This document shows, in pieces, positions 57,094 to 64,000 of a stretch of 64,000 nucleotides of DNA. The position numbers and the translations under genes are program-made. Numbering within the stretch: position 1 is the first letter of the stretch; each line of letters opens with the position of its first letter. The notes beneath the pieces were generated by a model. The model was not told the origin of the DNA. It did no database searches and was given only the letters and a program-made list of their open reading frames with translations. Origin of the DNA: Streptomyces jeddahensis (GTDB taxonomy: Bacteria > Actinomycetota > Actinomycetes > Streptomycetales > Streptomycetaceae); the NCBI RefSeq assembly GCF_001642995.1, contig NZ_LOHS01000111.1, positions 62,001-126,000 of the forward strand, read 5' to 3'.

Positions 57094-57699
57094 ATGACCG
57101 ACCCCGTGACGCTGGACGGCGAGGGCCCCATCGGCGAGTTCGACGAGAAGCGCGCCGAGAACGCAGTGCGGGAACTGCTGATCGCGGTCGGAGAGGACCC
57201 GGACCGGGAGGGCCTGCGGGAGACGCCGGGCCGCGTGGCACGGGCGTACAGGGAGATATTCGCCGGCCTGTGGCAGAAGCCGGAGGACGTCCTCACGACG
57301 ACGTTCGACCTGGGGCATGACGAGATGGTCCTGGTGAAGGACATCGAGGTGCTCAGCTCCTGTGAGCACCATCTCGTCCCGTTCGTGGGGTTCGCCCATA
57401 TCGGGTACATCCCGTCCACCGACGGCAAGATCACGGGGCTGTCGAAGCTGGCCCGGCTCGTGGATGTCTTCGCCCGCCGCCCTCAGGTGCAGGAGCGCCT
57501 GACCACGCAGATCGCCGACTCGCTGATGGACATCCTGGAGCCGCGCGGGGCGATCGTGGTGATCGAGTGCGAGCACATGTGCATGACCATGCGGGGGGTC
57601 CGCAAGCCCGGGGCGAAGACCATCACCTCGGCGGTCCGGGGCCAGCTGCGGGACCCGGCCACGCGCGCCGAGGCGATGAGCCTGATCATGGCGAAGTAG
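57094..57699 (+). CDS. folE: GTP cyclohydrolase I
   Basis: A 201-residue enzyme that makes dihydroneopterin triphosphate from GTP, the first step of folate synthesis. Zinc ligands and active-site residues are visible in EVLSSCEHHLVPFVG and VVIECEHMCMTMRGVRKPG, with GLSKLARLVDVFARRPQ between them. ATG 57094 (TDPVTLDGEGPIGEFD) has AACGAGG upstream. It reads towards the oppositely oriented fol genes folK, folB and folP, separated from them by the DUF3180 gene. All core folate genes of the window thus lie within 4 kb. Confidence 0.96.
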   Translation: MTDPVTLDGEGPIGEFDEKRAENAVRELLIAVGEDPDREGLRETPGRVARAYREIFAGLWQKPEDVLTTTFDLGHDEMVLVKDIEVLSSCEHHLVPFVGFAHIGYIPSTDGKITGLSKLARLVDVFARRPQVQERLTTQIADSLMDILEPRGAIVVIECEHMCMTMRGVRKPGAKTITSAVRGQLRDPATRAEAMSLIMAK

Positions 57700-57756
57700 G
57701 GCGCCAGGTACGCCTGCGGGCGCTGCTGCTGACGCCGGGCGTGCCTCGGTGGTGCG

Positions 57757-58245
57757 TTACGTCGTCGGGGCCGTGCCCTGGCCGGGGGTGTCCTCGTCCT
57801 CCGGGAGCTTGCACACGCGCTCCATGAAGAACGCCGCGGCGATCACGGCGATACCGGCGAGGACGGAGAAGCCCGCGTAGATCGCCTGGTCGCGGCGGGC
57901 CGGGACGTCGAGGGACTCCAGCAGGAAGACCCCCGTCCCGCCGTACATGCCCGAGACGAGAGCCGCGACGAGCGCGCTGGCCTGGCCGAAGACGACGGCG
58001 CGGGCCGCCATCAGCGGGTCCACGCCCTTGGCGCCCGGGCTGCGCTCGCGCTGGGCGCGGAGCCGCGTCCGGATGGAGAGAGCCGTCGCCAGCAGGACGA
58101 CGGCGATGAGGGCCAGCACGATGGGCGCGGCCAGGGGAACCCGCGGCAGGGTGCCGACCGAGTCCCACAGCCGGGCGCCCGCCCAGGACAGCACCCCGGC
58201 CACCATGAAGAGGCCGGCCAGCACCCGGATGCGCAGCTGTTTCAC
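57757..58245 (-). CDS. DUF3180 membrane protein
   Basis: A 162-residue membrane protein of the actinobacterial DUF3180 family, with about four hydrophobic helices beginning LRIRVLAGLFMVAGVLSWAG. A basic loop TRLRAQRERSPGAKGVDPLM lies between the second and third helices. It is last in the leftward fol operon, 67 bp after folK, and is usually found in this position in Streptomyces and mycobacteria. Function is not known. ATG 58245 is preceded by AAGGGACGAAG on the minus strand. Confidence 0.88.
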   Translation of the reverse strand: MKQLRIRVLAGLFMVAGVLSWAGARLWDSVGTLPRVPLAAPIVLALIAVVLLATALSIRTRLRAQRERSPGAKGVDPLMAARAVVFGQASALVAALVSGMYGGTGVFLLESLDVPARRDQAIYAGFSVLAGIAVIAAAFFMERVCKLPEDEDTPGQGTAPTT

Positions 58246-58312
58246 TTCGTCCCTTCGACGCCGCCGGCCTTCGCCGCCCTGGGCGAAAGCTTGGTCCGGT
58301 AGACCCTAACGA

Positions 58313-58924
58313 CTATTCGGGCAGCCGGAGTTCCAGGTCGGCGCGCGGCGTGACACCCGCCCGGGTGACGCCGGACAGCAGCTGTGCGACGGGGCCGCGG
58401 CCGGGCAGCTGGGCCTCCGGCTCGACGTCGTGCCACGGTGCGAGGACGAAGGCGCGCTCATGGGCGCGCGGGTGGGGGAGCGTCAGCGCCGGATCCCCGG
58501 AGACCACGTCGGCGTAGGCGACGATGTCCATGTCGAGCGTGCGCGGGCCCCAGCGCTCGTCGCGTACGCGGCTGAAGGCCTCCTCGATGGCGTGGGCGCG
58601 CTCCAGGAGCGAGGAGGGCGGGAGGGTGGTCTTCACGACGACCACGGCGTTGAAGTAGGCGGGCTGGCTGCCCGGCTCGACGCCCCAGGGCTCGGTCTCG
58701 TAGACCGGCGAGACGGCTCGGACGCGGACGCCCGGCGTGTCCTCCAGGGCGTCGATCGCGCCCTGCAGCGTCTCCAGGCGATTGCCGAGGTTCGACCCCA
58801 GCGAGATCACGGCCCGTTTCGGATTGCTCAGGGTCGTGTCGGCGGCGTCCACCTTCTCCACCACGGACGCGGGCACCGGCTGGACGGTCGGGTCGCTCTG
58901 TCCCCAGGTGACAAACGCAGTCAT
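58313..58924 (-). CDS. folK: 2-amino-4-hydroxy-6-hydroxymethyldihydropteridine pyrophosphokinase
   Basis: A 203-residue HPPK that pyrophosphorylates hydroxymethyl-dihydropterin before DHPS acts. The signature RWGPRTLDMDIVAY and LTLPHPRAHERAFVL is present, with ISLGSNLGNRLETLQGA at the start of the domain. About 35 residues precede the domain (TAFVTWGQSDPTVQPVPAS), longer than in E. coli. ATG 58924 overlaps the folB stop (ATGA), meaning coupled translation. Confidence 0.95.
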   Translation of the reverse strand: MTAFVTWGQSDPTVQPVPASVVEKVDAADTTLSNPKRAVISLGSNLGNRLETLQGAIDALEDTPGVRVRAVSPVYETEPWGVEPGSQPAYFNAVVVVKTTLPPSSLLERAHAIEEAFSRVRDERWGPRTLDMDIVAYADVVSGDPALTLPHPRAHERAFVLAPWHDVEPEAQLPGRGPVAQLLSGVTRAGVTPRADLELRLPE

Positions 58925-59280
58925 ACTCGGCTCCGGGTGATCGTGACGGTCACGTCGTCGAAGGGCACGGTGATCGGGGCGTCCGGCTTGTGGACGCACA
59001 CTTCGACCTCCTGGACCCCGTCGTGCTTCAGGCAGGTACCCGCGATGCGCTCGGCCAGCGTCTCGATGAGATCGACCGGCTCGCCCTCGACGACGGCCAC
59101 GACCTCCTCCGCCACGATGCCGTAGTGCACGGTCTTCGCCAGGTCGTCGTCGGCGGCGGCAGGCCGGGTGTCGAGGCCCAGCACCAGGTCCACGATGAAG
59201 ACCTGGCCCTCCTCGCGCTCCTTCGGGAAGACACCGTGGTACCCGCGGGCCTTGAGGCCGCGCAGCGCGACACGATCCAC
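58921..59280 (-). CDS. folB: dihydroneopterin aldolase
   Basis: A 119-residue aldolase that cleaves dihydroneopterin to hydroxymethyl-dihydropterin. Recognisable features are LRGLKARGYHGVFPKEREEG at the start, with the active-site Tyr and Glu, and VDLIETLAERIAG with the substrate Glu. GTG 59280 is chosen because GGAG lies 8 bases upstream and the length is normal; an upstream open extension lacks coding sense. The last bases overlap folK. The 351-bp stretch 59281-59631 upstream holds only a 7-bp-stem hairpin (59536-59556), probably terminating the preceding gene. Confidence 0.94.
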   Translation of the reverse strand: MDRVALRGLKARGYHGVFPKEREEGQVFIVDLVLGLDTRPAAADDDLAKTVHYGIVAEEVVAVVEGEPVDLIETLAERIAGTCLKHDGVQEVEVCVHKPDAPITVPFDDVTVTITRSRV

Positions 59281-59631
59281 GCGAATCACTCCTGCAGTCG
59301 TCGGACGGTTTTCATCTGGCGGACACGACCTGTCCCCGAGCCGGGATCGCGAGCGGGGATCGCCCGGCCGCAGGGCATCCCAGCCACCCGAAGACGCCCC
59401 GAACGACCGGGACGCCCATGACCCGAGCCGCCTCGTCCGAGAGCGGTCGGCACACCAGCCACGGTCGAATCTACCGGTGAGCACCGACAGCCCCGGCCCA
59501 CGGACGCCCGGGAGGGTCGTGGATCAAGGGCCGTCCGGGGGCGGGAGGTGCCCCCGACCGGGCTGGTAGCCGTCCATACCCCGGCCGACGTGATTCCAAC
59601 CACTTCTCGGCCCTGCTTGGCCCCTACCCAC

Positions 59632-60195
59632 TCAGGCGGAGGTCTCGTCGTCCTCGTCGCCGTTGGTTTCGGCCAGTACGGGCGAGGCGTGGTGGGCCCA
59701 CAGTTTCCAGCCGGCGGACGTGCGGCGGAACACGTTCGTGGCGACCACCAGCTGGCCGACGAGGGGGCCGGGTTCGGGGCCGCCCTCCGGGGCCGGGGCG
59801 CCGCTGAGGATGTTCTCGGTGCAGGTCACGAGCGCGGTGTCACCGCTGACGGACACATGCACATCGGTCAGGAAGAACTGGATGTAGTCGGTGTTCGCCA
59901 TGATCAGCGCGTACGACCTGAGGACCTCGCCGCGGCCCGTCAGCACCGGCCAGCCGGGGTGTACGCAGGAGATCTCGGGGCGTGCGGAGACCACGGCGCC
60001 CGCCGTGTCCGCGTCGTCGGCGGTGTCCGGCTCGTCGAATGCGTCCGCCGTGACCGCGATACCCGCTCCGTCCTCGATGTCCGAGGCCGTCAGCCACAGG
60101 GCCGACAACTCCTCGAAGTCGCCGCGCTCCATCGCCTCGTAGAAGGCGGTGTTGGCGCGTTCGACCTGCTCGATGTCGGTACGGGGGCCGGTCAC
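59632..60195 (-). CDS. nuclear transport factor 2-like (SnoaL-fold) protein
   Basis: A 187-residue NTF2/SnoaL-fold protein. The core begins QVERANTAFYEAMERGDFEE, continues with GWPVLTGRGEVLRSYALIM, and ends VVATNVFRRTSAGWKLWAHH, the usual pattern of these cone-shaped domains. An acidic, Asp/Ala/Thr-rich insert (FDEPDTADDADTAGAVV) lies in the first third. GTG 60195 overlaps the folP stop (GTGA) and has GGAG upstream, showing translational coupling to folP. Such proteins bind small ligands or act as enzymes; no role in folate synthesis has been shown. The C-terminus is acidic (NGDEDDETSA). Confidence 0.88.
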   Translation of the reverse strand: MTGPRTDIEQVERANTAFYEAMERGDFEELSALWLTASDIEDGAGIAVTADAFDEPDTADDADTAGAVVSARPEISCVHPGWPVLTGRGEVLRSYALIMANTDYIQFFLTDVHVSVSGDTALVTCTENILSGAPAPEGGPEPGPLVGQLVVATNVFRRTSAGWKLWAHHASPVLAETNGDEDDETSA

Positions 60196-61052
60196 CGGGC
60201 TCCTTCTACGGCCCGGGCGACGCGGACGGCGTCCGCCGTGGCCCGGACCTCGTGGACGCGTACCGCCCAGGCGCCCTGGTGGGCGGCGATGGCCGAGATC
60301 GCGGCGGTGGCGGCGTCCCGCTCGCGGGCGGGCGGCGGGGCGCCGTCGGGGCCGGCCAGCACCTGGCCGAGGAAGCGCTTGCGGGAGGCGGCGACCAGCA
60401 GCGGGTAGCCGAGCGCGTGCAGGCGGTCCAGGTGCGCGAGGAGCGCCAGATCGTGCTCGGTGTCCTTGGAGAAGCCGAGGCCCGGGTCGACGACGATGCG
60501 GTCCGGGGCGACGCCGCCCCCGATGACGGCCTCCACGCGCGCGTGCAGCTCGGATACGACTTCGGAGACGACGTCGTCGTACGTCCCGGGGATGTTCCCG
60601 CCCTCCAGGAGCCCGCGCCAGTGCATGACCACGAAGGGCGCGCCGGCCTCGGCGACCACGGGGACCATCGCGGGGTCCGAGAGACCGCCGCTGACGTCGT
60701 TGACGAGCGCGGCGCCGGCCGCCAGGGCCCGCTCGGCCACGGAGGCGCGCATCGTGTCCACGGAGACCGTGACGCCCTCGGAGGCGAGGCCCCGGACGAC
60801 GGGGATGACGCGGCGCAGCTCCTCGTCGGCGTCGACGCGGGTCGCGCCGGGGCGGGTGGACTCGCCGCCGACGTCGATCAGGTCCGCGCCCTGGGCGACG
60901 AGGTCGAGGCCGTGCTTGACGGCGGCCGTCGTGTCGAACCAGCGGCCGCCGTCCGAGAAGGAGTCGGGGGTCACATTGACGACGCCCATGACCGCGCAGC
61001 GGTCCCACGTGGGCAGACCGGTCACCTGGCGGTGGCTACGCAACGTACTCAT
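60192..61052 (-). CDS. folP: dihydropteroate synthase
   Basis: A 286-residue DHPS, the sulfonamide target, which condenses hydroxymethyl-dihydropterin-PP with p-aminobenzoate. The signatures are MGVVNVTPDSFSDGGRWFDT, ADLIDVGGESTRPGATRVDA and the pABA-region DPGLGFSKDTEHDLALLAHL, with Lys in LLVAASRKRFLGQV. ATG 61052 is used. It is first in the leftward operon with the NTF2-like gene, then folB, folK and DUF3180. The regions 61053-61224 upstream contain small GC-rich hairpins (such as GCGCCTGCGGCGC), likely the terminator of the preceding gene. Confidence 0.95.
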   Translation of the reverse strand: MSTLRSHRQVTGLPTWDRCAVMGVVNVTPDSFSDGGRWFDTTAAVKHGLDLVAQGADLIDVGGESTRPGATRVDADEELRRVIPVVRGLASEGVTVSVDTMRASVAERALAAGAALVNDVSGGLSDPAMVPVVAEAGAPFVVMHWRGLLEGGNIPGTYDDVVSEVVSELHARVEAVIGGGVAPDRIVVDPGLGFSKDTEHDLALLAHLDRLHALGYPLLVAASRKRFLGQVLAGPDGAPPPARERDAATAAISAIAAHQGAWAVRVHEVRATADAVRVARAVEGAR

Positions 61053-61224
61053 GGGTTCCAGCCTAGGCCCGGGGGCGGTGTGCTGTGGTCCACGGCCTTT
61101 GCGCCTGCGGCGCGGCTTTCCGCCTCCGGCGGGGGCGTTCGGCCGCTCCGCGACCTGCGCCCGCGCGCCCCATTTCCCCGCCTCCGGCAGGACGTATCCG
61201 GCCGCTTCGCGGCCTGCGGCACAT

Positions 61225-63123
61225 CTAATGTGCCGTCCCTACCTTCCGGCTTCCCTCCACTTCCGCCCCGTGCGCGCACTGCCGCCGCGTCTGTGCGCCG
61301 ATCCGTGCCAGGCGCGGCAGCCTCGGTGTCACGAAGCCCTCCGCCTGCAGCGCGGCGAAGCCGATGCGCGGGAGGTCCCGGGTGTTGCGGAACACCACGA
61401 ACCTCGGCTCCCAGCGTGGCTGGAACTTCTCGTTGAACTTGTACAGCGACTCGATCTGGAACCAGCGCGAGAGGAACACCAGCAGGCCGCGCCAGGCGCG
61501 CAGCACCGGGCCCGCGCCGAGCTTCTCGCCGCGCGAGAGGGCCGAGCGGAACATCGCGAAGTTCAGGGACACGCGCGCGATGCCGAACTTCGGGGCGGCC
61601 TGCAGCGCCGCCACGATGAGCAGTTCGTTCATGCCGGGGTCGGCGGCGCGGTCGCGGCGCATGAGGTCGAGCGAGACGCCGTCCGTACCCCAGGGGACGA
61701 AGTGGAGTACGGCCTTCAGGTCGCCGTACGGCCCCGGCACGTCGTCGGGCTTGTGCGCCGTCGCGATCAGGCAGTCGCCGTCGGCCAGGTCGCCGATGCG
61801 CCCGAGGGCCATGGAGAACCCGCGTTCGGTGTCGGTGCCGCGCCAGTCGTCGACGGCTCTCCGGATCCGGTCCAGCTCCTGTTCGCCGAGGTCACGGACG
61901 CGTCGTACGCGGGTCTCGTAACCGGCCCGCTCGATGCGCCTGACCATCTGGCGCACGTTGCGCATGGCGCGTCCGGAGAGGGAGAAATCCGCGACGTCCA
62001 CCACCGCCTCGTCGCCGAGTTCGAGCGCGTCCAGGCCGGTCTCGCGGGCCCACACCTCGCCGCCGGTCTCGGAGCAGCCCATGACGGCGGGTGTCCACGA
62101 GTGGATCTTGGCCTCGTCCATGAAGCGTTCGATCGCGCCCGGCCAGGCCTCGACGTCGCCGATCGGGTCGCCGCTGGCGAGCATGACGCCGGACACGACG
62201 CGGTAGCAGACGGCGGCCTTGCCGCTGGGCGAGAAGACGACGCCCTTGTCGCGGCGGAGCGCGAAGTGGCCGAGCGAGTCGCGGCCGCCGTGCCGGGCGA
62301 GCAGCTCGCGCAGCTGCGCCTCGTCGTCCGCGGTGAGCCGCGCGACCGGGTGTTCGGGACGGAACGCCAGGTAGATGGTGGTGATGGCGGTGAGCAGGCC
62401 GAGGGCGCCGAGCGAGTACCCGACGGTCCATGACGTACTGCCGGTGTAGTCGACGGGGCCCTCGAAGCCGAAGAGGCCGTACAGGACGTGCTCGAGACGG
62501 GCCGCGAGGCTCGGGTCGCCGACCGTCTCGCCCGGGTGGGCGCTGACGATGACCAGGCCGAGGCTGAGTGAACCGGCGCCCATGAGGACGAAGTTGGCGA
62601 GTGCGAGCCAGCGGCTGCGTGGGTCGGGCAGCGCGGCGAACTCGTCCCGGTGGCGCAGCAGCAGCGCCAGCAGCACGAGCGAGATCAGGACGCCCACGAT
62701 GGAGTGGCGGTAGAGGAACTGCGCCACGGCGCCGGCCGGCAGCAGCCCCACGGCGGCCCGCCAGGCGCGCCGCTTGTGACGCCGCAGCCCGTGGGCGAGG
62801 AGCAGCAGCAGGATGCCCGCGCTGAGCGAGAGGGCGGCGGCGAACGGGCCGAGCGCGCCCGGCAGCACCTCCGCGATGGCGTGCATGCGGCTGTGCCGGA
62901 AGCGCGGGAAGACGCCGGCCGCGACGTCCACGAGTCCCACGAACGTACAGGCCCGGGCGACGATGGCGGGAACGGCTTCGGGGCGGGGGCCGCGCAGTAT
63001 GCGCCGGGGTCCGATGCGCCCGGGTCCGGTGTGCCCGGGTTCGATGTGCCGGAGGCCGCCCGAGGCTGCGGGAGCCGAGTTGCCGCGAATCGTGCCGCCG
63101 TGCACGGCACCGTCAGGAGTCAT
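61225..63123 (-). CDS. LysX/MprF-like phosphatidylglycerol lysyltransferase-domain protein (DUF2156)
   Basis: A 632-residue membrane protein. The N-terminal ~40 residues are Gly/Pro/Arg-rich. About six helices follow (around residues 55-275), then a cytosolic DUF2156 domain of tandem GNAT folds. Landmarks of the domain are FALRRDKGVVFSPSGKAAVC, VMLASGDPIGD, WTPAVMGCSETGG, GRIGDLADGDCLIATAH and WFQIESLYKFNEKFQPRWEP. MprF-type proteins attach lysine or alanine from aminoacyl-tRNA to phosphatidylglycerol, giving cationic lipid and peptide resistance; the specificity cannot be read here. No lysyl-tRNA synthetase domain is fused, unlike mycobacterial LysX. The ATG at 63123 is the longest; a shorter start is possible. 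Confidence 0.88.
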   Translation of the reverse strand: MTPDGAVHGGTIRGNSAPAASGGLRHIEPGHTGPGRIGPRRILRGPRPEAVPAIVARACTFVGLVDVAAGVFPRFRHSRMHAIAEVLPGALGPFAAALSLSAGILLLLLAHGLRRHKRRAWRAAVGLLPAGAVAQFLYRHSIVGVLISLVLLALLLRHRDEFAALPDPRSRWLALANFVLMGAGSLSLGLVIVSAHPGETVGDPSLAARLEHVLYGLFGFEGPVDYTGSTSWTVGYSLGALGLLTAITTIYLAFRPEHPVARLTADDEAQLRELLARHGGRDSLGHFALRRDKGVVFSPSGKAAVCYRVVSGVMLASGDPIGDVEAWPGAIERFMDEAKIHSWTPAVMGCSETGGEVWARETGLDALELGDEAVVDVADFSLSGRAMRNVRQMVRRIERAGYETRVRRVRDLGEQELDRIRRAVDDWRGTDTERGFSMALGRIGDLADGDCLIATAHKPDDVPGPYGDLKAVLHFVPWGTDGVSLDLMRRDRAADPGMNELLIVAALQAAPKFGIARVSLNFAMFRSALSRGEKLGAGPVLRAWRGLLVFLSRWFQIESLYKFNEKFQPRWEPRFVVFRNTRDLPRIGFAALQAEGFVTPRLPRLARIGAQTRRQCAHGAEVEGSRKVGTAH

Positions 63124-63355
63124 GCCCGATATTTCCTATCTATCCTGAGCGGGCATCGTATCCCGTAGCTCTGCCAACGCCCTGAATCCGGACGCGTCCA
63201 GGCCGTGAGACCCGGAGTGGAACCGGTGCCCCGCGAGGGCGCGCCCTCTATGACGGTGCACCGAAGGGACAGGTTCACCCACGGAAGGGCAACAGGCGGA
63301 AAAGCAACGGCAAAGGTATGGAAGGCGCACTCCACCGGGACGTAGGACGCACCCC

Positions 63356-64000
63356 ATGGGACTTACGAGCGGCACCGTGATGGCGCTGTCGGCACTGCTG
63401 GCGGTGGTGCTGTTCGCCGGCACCGTCTGCTTGTGGCCGTGGCTGGCGGGACGTACCTGGCGGGCCGTCACCGGCCGTGTCGCACTGCTGCTCGCCACAC
63501 AGCTCGCGATCTTCGTCTCCGTGGGGCTCGCGGCCAACCGGGCGGGCGGGTTCTACGCGTCCTGGGCCGATCTCCTGGGCAGGGAGCAGGGTCAGGGCGT
63601 GGTCGTCGACCACACCGCGAGCGGTGCGAGCGGCTCGATCCGTGTGCTCGGCACACAGCAGCTCGGCACACAGCAGGGGAACGTGCCCGGCGGCTCCCGG
63701 CCCTCCGTCGGCGGCCAGATCCAGAAGATCGGCATCGTGGGCGGCGAGTCGCACATCGCCACGCGCGCGTACGTCTATCTGCCACCTGAGTACTTCCAGC
63801 CGCGTTACCGGAGCCGCACCTTTCCCGCCGCCGTCGTCCTCACCGGCTACCCGGGCACCGCCGAGTCGCTCATCAGGAACCTGCGCTATCCGCAGACGGC
63901 ATACGAGCAGGCCCGGAACGGGCGGATGCAGCCGATGATCCTGGTGATGCTGCGGCCGACGGTGGCGCCGCCGCGGGACACCGAGTGCGTGGACGTGCCC
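63356..64000 (+). CDS. membrane-anchored alpha/beta-hydrolase-like esterase (C-terminus off window)
   Basis: Open from ATG 63356 to the right edge, 215 codons without a stop. The N-terminus has two or three hydrophobic helices (VMALSALLAVVLFAGTVCLW and VALLLATQLAIFVSVGLAAN). An extracytoplasmic domain follows with ATRAYVYLPPEYFQ and FPAAVVLTGYPGTAESLI, the first strands of an esterase/antigen-85-like alpha/beta hydrolase that lacks its catalytic Ser, Asp and His in this window. It is divergent from the LysX-like gene with 232 bp between them. The start is uncertain; no strong ribosome site is seen, and GTG codons further in are possible. The repeat LGTQQLGTQQ is notable. Confidence 0.75.
   Translation, partial: MGLTSGTVMALSALLAVVLFAGTVCLWPWLAGRTWRAVTGRVALLLATQLAIFVSVGLAANRAGGFYASWADLLGREQGQGVVVDHTASGASGSIRVLGTQQLGTQQGNVPGGSRPSVGGQIQKIGIVGGESHIATRAYVYLPPEYFQPRYRSRTFPAAVVLTGYPGTAESLIRNLRYPQTAYEQARNGRMQPMILVMLRPTVAPPRDTECVDVP

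Overview
The window is a high-GC actinomycete chromosome segment, almost certainly Streptomyces. The evidence is third-position GC bias, frequent GTG and TTG starts, BldG and TipA homologues, the bldG to topA and tipA to folP gene orders, and lysine-rich TopA. From memory only, the order matches S. coelicolor SCO3550-SCO3540 and then SCO3434-SCO3396, so the two conserved blocks are joined here by a different, variable segment.

Layout. 1-20.6 kb is conserved core: a partial DEAD/DEAH helicase (-), then on + bldG and its anti-sigma-like partner, a proton-pumping pyrophosphatase, a lipoprotein, a methyltransferase, a membrane Ser/Thr kinase, a small membrane protein, topA, a membrane-fused thymidylate kinase, DNA polymerase III delta' and a lipoprotein tripeptidyl-peptidase-like hydrolase. 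A tRNA-Thr(CGT) with a strong terminator closes this block.

20.7-30.3 kb is the variable segment. It opens with a possible integrase relic, followed by a TetR regulator divergent from an APC permease and a YtcJ-like amidohydrolase. Next come a fused UreAB-like protein, a divergent urease alpha-like protein and agmatine deiminase, with no UreDEFG maturation genes beside them. After these are a frameshifted TetR remnant, a tiny His-rich repeat peptide and a secreted M15 peptidase. This looks like a catabolic module for guanidino or ureido compounds.

30.4-37.8 kb holds a large PAS-GAF-SpoIIE-HATPase regulator, a short PolA-like polymerase, a FUSC membrane protein and a lipoprotein. 37.9-40.4 kb is a zinc-sparing ribosomal protein set (rpsN, rpmB | rpmG, rpmE, rpsR) with a CobW/G3E-like protein whose P-loop is degenerate; a Zur-like site lies between the two divergent arms. 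40.7-42.7 kb is a DUF397 / RsbW-like ATPase / XRE developmental triad. Its first two promoters share a 25-bp element present in opposite orientation.

42.7-49.1 kb carries an aldehyde dehydrogenase lacking the usual general-base Glu, DinB, PadR, a TipA homologue with its long-spacer promoter but without the thiopeptide-linking cysteine, DedA, and a ThrE-type exporter convergent with dedA. 49.2-64 kb is core again: ppa (-), a DD-carboxypeptidase, a zincin, tilS, hpt, ftsH and folE (+), then DUF3180, folK, folB, an NTF2-like protein, folP and a LysX/MprF-like protein (-). A partial alpha/beta-hydrolase-like gene (+) runs off the right edge.

No rRNA, CRISPR array, intact IS or intact prophage was seen. 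Motif comparisons with other proteins are from memory; no database search was run.
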